Assembly (NCBI GenBank): GCA_015680685.1
Contig: MNCI01030629.1
Coordinates: forward strand, 427,980-491,979
Length of the DNA: 64,000 nt
From: Gnetum montanum
Taxonomy: Eukaryota; Streptophyta; Gnetopsida; Gnetales; Gnetaceae
Reading direction: 5' to 3'
Part shown: in pieces, positions 33,969 through 44,440 of the stretch
Layout: each line of letters opens with the position of its first letter
How positions within the stretch are numbered: position 1 is the first letter of the stretch
Position numbers and translations under genes: made by a program
Notes under the pieces: model-generated
Seen by the model: only the letters and a program-made list of their open reading frames with translations
The model's database searches: none
What the model was told of the DNA's origin: nothing

Positions 33969-36400
33969 ATGCCTTCTTCTCATAAGAGCAACTCACCACC
34001 TAAGGACCATACTAGAGATAGTCGGCAAGATAAAAAACATAACCAAAATCAACCAAGTCCTAAGCAATATAAGATGACATATACTCATCCCGATGAGTAT
34101 ATTCCTAATTTTACTTTTGTTCTCCATCAAGATGAACAACTGCAATGGAGAGATTTGCAAGGTAACATTGTGTTACCCCCAGATCGATCAATCTCTCGCA
34201 TGCTTTTTTATGCCTTGGTATAGATTGGCATGCAAGAACATTACGCTAAATACGTTGTGGATGATTTTGACATGAGGGATTATTATCCCATAGATGCCCA
34301 ACGTATGAGAGATTTAAGGTAGGAGAGTCAACATACTTTTCTGAAGGGTAAAGCCCTGCATGTCCTTAGCGAAATAGGAGATGAGGAACCCCTTATCACG
34401 GGTTCTTTAGCAAAAGGATGTTACCCCTCCTAACGATGGTGAGGAGGAAGGGTATCAGAACATAAGATCAACGATCCATATCCCTAGTTCTGATACCTGT
34501 GAATAGCAACTGTTCATAGAGGAAACAACCACTCATGCTAAGGATGGGCACTTTGATCGTCACCACGATTAGGGTCATAGTAGCCGAAGAGAAGGCAAGA
34601 TACATCGTCATGGCGATGGTTCCCCTTCTTATTCCCCTTCTTTAAATCACTCACCTTCTCCTTCCACATCTGGGCGCAGCCACCATGAACATAAAGGTGA
34701 GGATAAAAGTAAAAAGGATGAAAGACCTCGACAAGAAAGTCGAGAGAGAGGACAAGGGCAAGGACGTAGGGAGAGTAGGGAATCACGCAGACATCACAGA
34801 CGTCATGAAAAAGATGATCATGACGAGCCCCTACTCGCAACCCGAAGTATGCTTGACATAACAGAGGTAGTCAAGATTCCCACAAGGCATTTAAAGGATA
34901 GTCGGATCAAGCAATTGGACATGAACAATATCCCATGATTTGAAGGGGGATACAATGCTGATCCACAAAATCATTTGCAGGCATTCCACGATGCCTGTGC
35001 CTTGCAAAATATAGACAGTGAGTGGCAAAAACTTAAGTTGTTCTGAAGGACACTCACCAAAGAAGCAGAGAGCTGGTTCTGGTCCTTAGAACTGGAAACC
35101 ATGAGGAGGTGGAGTATGATGCTAGAACTATTCAACAAAAAGTATCAAACGTACTCCAGAGTGTCCAATTTGCGTAAGCAGATCCAAGGTTGGAAGCAAG
35201 GTCATCACGAACCCTTGGAGGCTACCATGGCTTGCTACTACACATTGTTACATCGTTGCCAGGGCCATGGGTATGCACAGCAGGATCAATTGCACCACAT
35301 CATGGATGGGCTAAGGCATGAAACGAGATGAACCCTTGGAACCTATGCCCAAGGGAGGCTATCACAACTTAGAGTCCATGAAGTGCAAAGCTTGTTGGAG
35401 CAAGTAGCAAACGAAGAAGGTGAGCTACGTAAAAGGTAAAGTGTAGAGGAGTACAACCGCGATCCCTCCCTTCAAAAGAAGGGAGTGAAACTTTGTGATG
35501 AAGAGGATGAGTCACCAATCGAAGAGTTGGTGAACCGGAAAACCTTGCCAATCCAAAAGTTAACAAAAGAAATAGCGACTAAGTTAGACGATGTATGGAG
35601 TTCCTTAGAATCTAAAATTGAGATTGTCCTAAAAATTGTAGAAGAGTCTAAGGCAAAACAAAGTAGTGACAAAGGTAAGAACAAGAGGAGAGATTTAAGC
35701 CCTGCACATAACAAGGGTAAGGGAAAAATCACTAACTCCGATGTGGCTGTCGATTTTGACACAGATGATGATGGTGGATGTGAGGTCTGCTACTATGACC
35801 ATCCTAAGGGATGTTGTCCTATTATCTCACATCTACAGGAGTCTGGGGTGTATGCACTAAATCCAAGACTCAATCAATGGCAAACACCCCGAAGGTTGCC
35901 TTATCCACAAGGTAACCCAAGGTAGTTCCACCAACCACTAACGTATTATCCAAGTGGAACTCCACCACAGCCCATCGGATAGCATCAGCAATGGCAATAC
36001 CCACAGTCATGGGGGATGCCATCGTCGAAACAACAGTACCCTTACCGGTAGCATGACCCTTATGGATATCATGTGTAGCAGCTGATTTCTCCAAGTGACT
36101 CTATGGGTCACGCAACCCCCAACCATCACTACCAAGCTCGAGAGTACTTCAGAAGGACTCCTTTCCTCTAGGAGACACTCCATACCCACATCATCCTCCT
36201 AATCCATCCGCACCTCTTCCACCTCAAGTAGTTCCTGTAACACCTCCTGCTCCAACAATGCAAGGGGAACTTCCTCCTCAACTGCAGCAACGTCACGCTG
36301 CGAGAGCTATAAATATCCAACCTATTGCTGGTTCTGACAAATGTAAAAAGAGAAAATCTTACTTCAGAACTAAAAGCCTAGAGAAACTCTCGCAACAATA
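33969..36400 (+). pseudogene. Athila-like gag, best preserved copy
   Basis: The start at 33,969 is the first ATG after the PBS and is shared by the other copies. The N-terminal region has HPDEYIPNFTFVLHQDE (34,089-34,139) and WRDLQGNIVLPPD. A basic, Arg/Ser/His-rich segment lies at about 34,560-34,830. The Retrotrans_gag-type core is at about 34,930-35,330 (NADPQNHLQAFHDACALQN at 34,951-35,007). An acidic-then-Cys/His block CEVCYYDHPKGCC is at 35,781-35,819, spaced C-X2-C-X3-H-X3-C-C, like a zinc knuckle but one residue short. About a dozen stops, for example TGA at 34,938, break it. It would shape the particle and bind RNA. Confidence 0.82.
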
Positions 36401-36559
36401 AGTGGTTGAGGCCATGTACACGCCTCCGCCATCTAACACTTCGGAGCACCCTTCAGTCCAACAGGGCGTAACGCATACGGTTATGTTAATGCATACCGTA
36501 ACTAACTGGATCAAGGTAGGCCACCTTCCCAGGAAACTAACTGACCCTGGGAGTCCCTT

Positions 36560-37259
36560 AATCTATCTATAGATCACTAGAAATAAACCAGATAGGGTTC
36601 TTCTTGACTCAGGTTCTGGAGTCAACTTAATTTCACAAAAGATGTATCATGCCTAGAACCTACCCCAACTTAAGAAGAGCAACATTCAACTAGAGCTGGC
36701 AGACCAGTCCATCACTATTCCCTTGGGATTGGTGGAGGACGTTATTACCACTGTGTGTGGTTGGTCCTACCCAACTGACTTTCTAGTGATCGAAGTGAAC
36801 AACAATGAAGGGGACTTCCCAATTATAATGGGAAGGGCATGGCTAAGCACAGTAGATGCATGCCTTAGGATCCGCGATCTTTCCTTGGAAATCTCTAAGG
36901 TAAACATATGTGGAAAGATCGAGAAGAGGAAAGTTCCATGCATCACATACCATGATTCATCGGGTGATGACATGGAGGGATACTCATCTCATCCATGTAA
37001 CAGGTGTGCCCTTGAAACTTTGCAACAAAGATGCCTGTATGTAGCAACCACACAAGAAGTAGTGGATACCCCATGGTTGACAGCTACTTGTAAGAGCAGA
37101 CAAATATGCATGGAACGAACTGAGGAAACTCATGCTAACAATGGAAGCATATATACATTGGAACATGAGCGTCGCCAACTTCCATCCCTCAACTTAAGAA
37201 CATCAGTTGGGAGAAGTTGGGCACTTCTACAAAATTCAAATAAACACTCATTATTTTGA
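36560..37259 (+). pseudogene. Athila-like protease and C-terminal extension
   Basis: The active site LLDSGSGVNLIS is at about 36,601-36,636, with D-S-G intact. The region GDFPIIMGRAWLSTVDA (36,810-36,860) is conserved in all four protease copies here. The frame from 36,723 stays open to a TGA at 37,257-37,259 and includes a Cys-rich stretch (about 36,990-37,050). In the relative at 12,828-22,266 RT follows at this point; here the frame runs straight into post-integrase sequence at about 37,225-37,260. The protease would process gag. Confidence 0.8.
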
Positions 37260-37621
37260 ATCTCTCCCTTACAACTCAGTCATGGGGGAGATGGCCACCT
37301 ATGCTGATCATATGGGGCCCTCAGTTCTTTTCAGTTTTTATTTTACAACTTTTTTATCTTACACATTTTTGTTTTACAAATTTCTTTAACTTTTCTAATT
37401 TTTGTTTTACAACTTTCTTTAACTTTTTTAGTTTTTGTTTTACATCATCGTTATACTTTTCCATTTTTTTGTGTGAGTGTGTGTGTGTATCCACCCTGTA
37501 AGTTTGTCCCATAATAAGTGTTCGGACTGATGGTATGAACTGTTTTCATATTGATTGCTAATGTTTGGTTTTTACCTTTAAGTTACAATGTTGATACTAA
37601 GGTATGTTTCTTTTGATATGG
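37260..37621 (+). other. 3' untranslated region, left of the gap
   Basis: Begins with the block TCTCTCCCTTACAACTCAGTC and GGGGGAGATGGCCACC, matching 20,061-20,102. A T-rich stretch with repeated GTTTTACA follows (37,340-37,445), again as at 20,150-20,270. No gene is seen. Confidence 0.75.
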
Positions 37622-38415
37622 NNNNNNNNNNNNNNNNNNNNNNNNNNNNNNNNNNNNNNNNNNNNNNNNNNNNNNNNNNNNNNNNNNNNNNNNNNNNNNN
37701 NNNNNNNNNNNNNNNNNNNNNNNNNNNNNNNNNNNNNNNNNNNNNNNNNNNNNNNNNNNNNNNNNNNNNNNNNNNNNNNNNNNNNNNNNNNNNNNNNNNN
37801 NNNNNNNNNNNNNNNNNNNNNNNNNNNNNNNNNNNNNNNNNNNNNNNNNNNNNNNNNNNNNNNNNNNNNNNNNNNNNNNNNNNNNNNNNNNNNNNNNNNN
37901 NNNNNNNNNNNNNNNNNNNNNNNNNNNNNNNNNNNNNNNNNNNNNNNNNNNNNNNNNNNNNNNNNNNNNNNNNNNNNNNNNNNNNNNNNNNNNNNNNNNN
38001 NNNNNNNNNNNNNNNNNNNNNNNNNNNNNNNNNNNNNNNNNNNNNNNNNNNNNNNNNNNNNNNNNNNNNNNNNNNNNNNNNNNNNNNNNNNNNNNNNNNN
38101 NNNNNNNNNNNNNNNNNNNNNNNNNNNNNNNNNNNNNNNNNNNNNNNNNNNNNNNNNNNNNNNNNNNNNNNNNNNNNNNNNNNNNNNNNNNNNNNNNNNN
38201 NNNNNNNNNNNNNNNNNNNNNNNNNNNNNNNNNNNNNNNNNNNNNNNNNNNNNNNNNNNNNNNNNNNNNNNNNNNNNNNNNNNNNNNNNNNNNNNNNNNN
38301 NNNNNNNNNNNNNNNNNNNNNNNNNNNNNNNNNNNNNNNNNNNNNNNNNNNNNNNNNNNNNNNNNNNNNNNNNNNNNNNNNNNNNNNNNNNNNNNNNNNN
38401 NNNNNNNNNNNNNNN
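37622..38415. other. Assembly gap (794 N)
   Basis: A run of N. Open frames that cross it are artefacts. It lies in the 3' untranslated region of the Athila-like element. Confidence 0.99.
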
Positions 38416-39024
38416 TTCTAATGCTACCGAACGTTCGCAAGTAGTCATGGGGGTACGGGGCTCGCTTTTTTCGATTTTCTCCTAGCCCCGAAATTTTTGA
38501 TTTTCTTCCTAACCCCTACACCTTCGGTAGTCATCATTACTACATCTCCCAATCCATATTAGCCATACCACAACCTAGCCAATGGACCTACACTGAAGCA
38601 AGGTATTAATTACTTAATGATTCAATTACCCTTGCTAATATATGATTGTGTTGTGTGTGCAGATGGAATCATACAACAACGGAATGGATTTGGAGCAAAC
38701 ACTTGGAATGGAGTAGTGCTGAAGTAGCTATGCAAGGAGCAAGATTGATGGCGTGCTTATGGATGGACAACGAAAAGTGCAATCTTGGTGTTGGCAGCAG
38801 CAACACTTCTTTCTATCTCTCTCTTTCTCACAAGTTGCCAACAAAGGCCTGATGTCATTGTAATAAGGTGTTCACCTTTGTTGTCATGAACACCAGTTTT
38901 ATCAAGTCTTGTAATAATGATCCATTCACATGTCATCCCATTAGTTCCATTCCCCTCAATTCCATACCTTCCCAATATTATTGTAAGGAACTCGAGCACG
39001 AGTTTTCATTCAGTCATGGGGGTA
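38416..39024 (+). other. 3' untranslated region with inverted repeat and PPT
   Basis: Next to the gap lies an inverted repeat: CTACCGAA (38,424-38,431) with TTCGGTAG (38,523-38,530), and inside it CGGGGCT (38,456-38,462) with AGCCCCG (38,484-38,490). From about 38,660 a stretch with a TGTGTTGTGTGTGCAG acceptor-like site and no long ORF follows. The PPT is ATGGGGGTA at 39,016-39,024. Confidence 0.65.
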
Positions 39025-40121
39025 TGATGAGACACGATATGCACAAGCTGCAATATCACATATGCGATATCGCAGCTGCCACGATGTCGCATCCCATGCG
39101 AGTTTTGCTGTCTGCCACCAAATCTATAAATAAGAGGTGGCACTCCCCTCATTTCCCATCCTAGCTAGAAGTAGCAAAGCTTTGGTAGTTTGATCACTCC
39201 AGAGTTAGATTAATTTCCCATGTGCCTGCAGTAGGAGTCCTAGAGTGAACGGCTCTTTATTCAAGCAACATTGTACTTGAACACAAGTTGTGTACGGTAA
39301 TAAAGACAAACTTGATTGGATAAACCTTGCAATGCATGGATAGGATTTTATTTATTGTTATTTATTGCTTTTCTAGAATGCGGTACGAGTACGACTTGAT
39401 TACGAGCATCTAAGGATGTGTACAGCTAGTCAAGGAATCGGCTGCTCGTCGCATGCAGTATGAGTACGACTTGATTACGAGCATTGTGACTACTTGGTAA
39501 CCCAGTAGCGTATTCCAGGATCTATGCTTGGTAATCCCAATGGTAGTCCCAGTGTGTACGGCTAGTCAAAGAATCGGCTGCTCATAGCACTTAGGCTAGT
39601 TAGGTTCTCTCACCCTTATCTCCTAGAATGTGGGATAAGTACGACTTGGCTACGAGCACCTATGGGTGTGTACAGCTAGTCAAGGAATCAGCTGCTTATC
39701 ACACTTAGGCTAGTTAAGTGCATCAGTACGACCACTTCAAGCACGCACGTTACGTGTGGTGATCCTAGTAATGATTAGCGTTTGGTAGCCATAGTTGCAT
39801 AGTTCAGGGTGTGTACGGTAAGTGGGAACGAATGCTGACGCTAGTTAATTTAGACTTAGGTCCTTAGTTAGAGTAGTTAGTTCTCTCAACCCTTCACCCT
39901 TTAGCATAGGAGATAAACCAGAAAAGACCAAAAAAATCATATACCTCGAACTTACTTAACCATACACTGTGACAACAACAAGTAAGTCTGGGAAGACAAC
40001 GAATGATTAACCCCAAGTGTTCCATGGGGCGTTGAGGCATTTAGTCTACGGAGTTCGACCAGATCATGCGTGATACGCTCGTTTCGTATGGTTGAGTGTA
40101 GGGGTACCCCGCCACTCATCA
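39025..40121 (+). mobile_element. Athila-like 3' LTR (1097 bp)
   Basis: TGATGAGACACG...CACTCATCA. The TATA box is at 39,125-39,132 and the AATAAA at 39,299-39,304. Outside the U3 motif cluster it is close to the 5' LTR, differing mostly by transitions. The motif cluster 39,031-39,115 is rearranged relative to 32,758-32,830 (different number and order of ATATCGC units). Confidence 0.93.
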
Positions 40122-40126
40122 TACAC
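40122..40126. repeat. Target-site duplication, right copy (TACAC)
   Basis: Directly follows the 3' LTR and equals 32,747-32,751. Confidence 0.93.
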
Positions 40127-40597
40127 CAAGTATGCTAACTTAAGAAGGAGACCTCTTGAATTTTCAATTGGTGATTATGTCTTCTTAAAGGTATTCCAAT
40201 GAAGGAACTGATGAGAATCAGATAAAAAGGTAAATTAGCTACGAGGTATGTAGGCTCATTTGAAATAGTCAAGAAAATTGAAAAAGTAGCATATCAATTA
40301 GCTTTACCACCAAGTTTAGGATGATTTCATGATGTCCTTCTTGTCTCTCTTTTAAAGAAGTATGTTTCAGATAAAAGCCATGTTATACAATAAAAAGAAA
40401 TAAATGTACAACCAAATATTACTTACCAAGAATATCCCATTAGAATCATAGATAAAAAAGAAAGACAACTATAAAGTAAAGTAATTCCTATGGTAAAAAT
40501 TCTTTGGGAATGACAATGAATCAAAAAGCAACTTGGGAAACTAAGGTAGATATGAGAATAAAATATCCTTACAATCTTCAAGAGGAAAATTTTTAAA
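40127..40597 (+). pseudogene. Chromovirus integrase C-terminus with chromodomain
   Basis: Continuation of the integrase broken at 32,751. The first part encodes a LRRRPLEFSIGDYVFLKV-type stretch (about 40,140-40,195), standard after the catalytic core of Tekay-like integrases. The end carries a chromodomain: IRIIDKKERQL (40,441-40,473), VIPMVKILWE and KATWET followed by KYPYNL (about 40,530-40,580), with stops between. In chromoviruses this domain is thought to steer integration towards histone-marked chromatin. Confidence 0.82.
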
Positions 40598-40608
40598 GAA
40601 GGGGAGGA
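40598..40608 (+). other. Chromovirus polypurine tract
   Basis: GAAGGGGAGGA directly before the TGACACAACCC start of the 3' LTR, typical for this lineage. Confidence 0.85.
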
Positions 40609-42668
40609 TGACACAACCCAAGAATTTGCAAGGTTTAGTTATTTAATTTAATGCATGTGATTAATCCATTAATACTATCAAAAGCATTTCAATCAATTAG
40701 CTCTAATACTCTTAAAACATGGAATTACATCACTATCATTATTGTTATTATTGTTGTTACTAGTTTTCTACATAAGTAAATGTAAACCACTTGTTACGAT
40801 GTTTTATTAAATTTTTGTATCCTTTATTTGACTACTGTTGGAGCTTATTCATAGAATTACTTTATATTTTATGATTAAATTTTGAAATCCAATTAGCCCA
40901 AGAAGTTTTTCTTTTGTCAGTTATCATATCTTTATAAGTGTTTGGCTATGCATATTTAATATTTCATGCACATTTATGCTATATTATGCACATCTAGTCA
41001 TGTATCTTTTTATGTTATTATTATTTTATCATGTACATGTGCTTATAAAATACTCTATTCATAGAGTAATTATGGATCCTGATCCAACCCAAAGCATATC
41101 CCTTGTACCTTTTTTCATTAAAATAGGATTTGGAGTTCATTTTTAATTATAATTAAATACTGCATAAATCAACTCTATTAAGGAAGCACCTTATGATGTC
41201 CAATCAAAAATCTAACCTTACAATGTGTCTAGAATGTTTAAAAACATATATTTTGACCCTTGGTTTACAAAAATTAGAGTTACGGTTCTCAAGATATCAC
41301 ACTTTCTAGTTTGCTAAAATACTATAAAAGTTTCAACATTTGAACTCGGCAACTATGATAAGTAAAGCATAGGTGAGATTTTAGTATACGATTTAGTAGA
41401 ACACATAATAAAGATGAATTTTATGTGAGATTGAATATTGAAGGTATTAATGTAGAGAAAAATTAGAAAAGGAGCTTATAAAAATTATTAATGTTTTTTT
41501 AAAAAAGGTTCAAAATTAAAATTCAAAAGGCAACTATGATTCACGTTCACATGATGTGAAGGAAGAAAAGCAAAAAGGCATATATGTTATATGCTTTTAC
41601 ATATAACAAATGCATACATATGTTATGTATTACTTTTTCTTTTTTTTGACACATCGCCTTTTCTCTCGCTGCCTCCCCACCACTTTATTTTTGCTGCTTG
41701 TTTTCACTGTTTAGTTTGCAACCGATGTTTTGCAAAGTTGTGTTCCATCATGTTTCTCGAAAAAGACATTTTTTGGCCTTTGTCCTTCATTTTCAAGCCG
41801 ATTTGAGCCCAATTTGTTTCATTTTCCCCCTATAAATAGGTAGTGGCCCTAGATACATCTTGTGATGGTTTGAAGAAGGGTTTCAAGTGCAACAAGCAAA
41901 GCAAGTGGAAAAGGAAGACATAGGAAAATTCTGGGAGCCTTGCTAACACAAGTAAGGAAGTTTATTTTATTTTCCTTTCACATGGCTACCCCATGTTACT
42001 ATGAATTTTTGCTCTCTCCTCTCTGCTTCCTTATCTACTATTCTTCTACAATTTTAATTACTATGCCAAGATGCTATCAGATTTTTGTAATTTTGGGTCC
42101 TTTTTGAAAAATAATATTTTAATCCTATTCATACTTTTTTGGTCTTTTGATGAGTTTTGAAATTTATAGAAATTATGCCCAACTTGTCCTCAGATATATT
42201 ATGAATATTTGGGATCTACTTATAACATAAACATGATTTTCCAGGAATTTTAAAGAATTTGAGCTTTTGTAGAATTCTGGATCATTTTGAGCACTTTTTG
42301 TAATTTTGGAATGAGATAATAATATTTGTGTGACTAATTTTGCTCTATTGGTAGTAGGATACATAAACCTTTTAGATGTCCATGTCTACATGTAGTAGTG
42401 GTACGGTCTTTAGTGGGATCCATCCCATGAGAACAAGGGTTGTTGGATGGATTTCCTACCTTGGATTTTGATTTGTAAGATCATGTGAGGCCATGGATTT
42501 AGCCAAGACCATGGCATTGAGCAGTTGAATTTAGTGATGTGTAGTGAGACATAGTTAAGACCTATTCTTCCAATGATACATGTGCCTCAACTATTGAGGA
42601 TGTTAGTAGTGAGGCTATTGCCAAGACCTAGCCATGAGTGACTTGTTTGGAATCATGAGGCTAATCCG
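40609..42668 (+). mobile_element. Chromovirus 3' LTR, 5' portion (2.06 kb)
   Basis: Starts TGACACAACCC after the PPT. A TATA box TATAAATA lies at 41,831-41,838, and the region from 41,945 aligns with the 5' LTR from 27,066. Similarity ends at about 42,668, where an unrelated tandem repeat begins, so roughly the last 1 kb has been lost. No gene is seen; the short ORF at 41,591-41,806 lies in U3 and has no support. Confidence 0.82.
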
Positions 42669-44440
42669 TTAGCAATGCTAGTATGGTGGAAAGTATAGAA
42701 TAAAAACACCATTATATTTGGGTGGACCCCACTAGGTGCCTCCTACGAAAAACACTAAAATTCCCAATGCAATGAAATCTATAACCAAAATTTCCATCTA
42801 CGCTGGAGTTAAACTTCCATGAATCCTTGGGATACATTCTAAAACTTGAAACCCACCTCATCCATGCTAGCCAACATGGATCTAGCATGGATCAAGGCAT
42901 CCCATTTACAACACATGAAAACCCAAAAACCCCATGCTAAAATTGAAAATTAAATGTCAACATTAGTAAGCACTGAGCCCCAAGGAAGCAAGAAACACAC
43001 AATGAAACATACCATTTTGGGTAACCATGCTAACCAAGAGTCCATCCATGCTAGCTAGCATGCCTTTAGGGGGGATGCCACTTCCAAACATCAATCAAAC
43101 CTCAAATTAACTCCAAAATGATCATATGAAGCCTAAAACCCTAGCAAAAGCCTCCTACAACTCTAGAACATGGTCAAACCCAACCAAAAGTGGTCAAACC
43201 ATGGATTTTAGTGGATCCACACTAGGGATCACCCAACCATGTTGGCCAACATGGCCCTAGCATGGTTGGGTGGGTGTGACTATAAAATCCAAAAAAAAAA
43301 AAACCACTGGATTGACATATCATGACCTCTATGCCTTCCTGGAGTCTCCATTAGCCAAAAGTCAACCAAAAATTAGTCAAATTTCATCATAAATCATCTA
43401 TCCATATTGAAGAAGCCCTCACCCATGCTGGCCAATGTGGGTATAGCATGGATACTCTGAGGATAATCCATAAAAAATCATAAAAATATCAAATCAACCT
43501 CAAAACTCACCCCTCTAACCCTAGAACCCTACTAGAGCCTCTAGAGACTACCAAACCCTAAAAATTAAGCCAAAAATGATAAAAATCTATCATTCTCTCT
43601 TCATCAATGCTAGGGCTATGTTGGCTAGTGTATCCTAAAGGGGGATGACCATACAAACCATTTAAAAGCCTTCAAAATTGATAATACTAAGTCAAGAACC
43701 TTGACCTTTAACACTAGTGACCCCAAGAACTCAAGAGCTTCATTGATTCCATACCAAAACCTACCAAAAGCAAAAATTCAAATGTAATGACACTAAGGAA
43801 GACCATAGCCATGTTGGCCAATGTGGCTCTAATGTGAATGATATTTTTGACCAATTCGGCTAGTCCCACAACACACCAAATAGCCTTAAAACTTAACTCA
43901 TGAAGCCTAGAACCTCAAGACCTTGCAATCAACTATAATTTAGCCTAGTTTCAATCATAAAAACATCATAGTTTTGTTGTCCATGCTTAGGGGCACCAGA
44001 GCCATGTTGGTCAATGTGGCTTTAGTATGGGTGAGGTTTTAGACCAATTTTGCTTACACCCCAACACTCCAAATGGCCTAGAACTAGAATCTAGAAGCCT
44101 AGAACCTTAAAACCTTGCTACCAACTATGATTTGGCCTTGTTTTAATCATATAAATATTAGATTTTTCTTATCCATGCTAGGGCCACTCCTAACCATGTT
44201 GGCTAGTGTGGCTCTAGCCCATGCTAGCCAGCGTGGCTTTAGCTTGGGCACCTAGAAAAGCCTCATTTTTACCTTAAATAGCCTCAAACCAACCTTCTTA
44301 GGTGCCCAAAATCGCCTATCAACCTTATAGCCTTCCACTATGGCCTGCTAAGGGCTAAAACTAGCAAAATCTAACCATGATTGACCATGTTTTATCATAC
44401 GTTTTCCACACTAACTTCTCTAGACTTGTTACATGGTGTC
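42669..44440. repeat. Degenerate tandem repeat, about 190 bp, about 8 units
   Basis: A recurrent landmark (ATGTTGG or ATGCTAG followed by CCAA-x-TGG) begins at 42,864, 43,048, 43,239, 43,425, 43,618, 43,811, 44,004 and 44,196. The spacings are 184, 191, 186, 193, 193, 193 and 192 bp. Between landmarks the units share a CCTAGAACC(CT) stretch and a TGATTTGGCC-like stretch. No ORF or promoter is evident. The array ends where the Tat element inserted at 44,441. Confidence 0.8.

Larger units (their letters stand above)
32752..40121 (+). mobile_element. Complete Athila-like element lacking RT and integrase
   Basis: Bounded by LTRs 32,752-33,830 and 39,025-40,121 and by the duplication TACAC. The internal part holds PBS, gag, protease, then directly the post-integrase block GTGGGGGAGATGGCC-like sequence at about 37,282, a T-rich 3' region, an N gap (37,622-38,415) and a PPT. 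The same block follows the integrase at 20,085 in the RT-bearing relative, so RT, RNase H and integrase have been lost as one piece. The gap cannot hold them as the assembly stands. It would need a relative's enzymes to move. Confidence 0.92.

Noticed and set aside
37583-38485. Long open frames across 37,583-38,485 on both strands
   Set aside because: They consist almost wholly of N; only a few real codons lie at each end.
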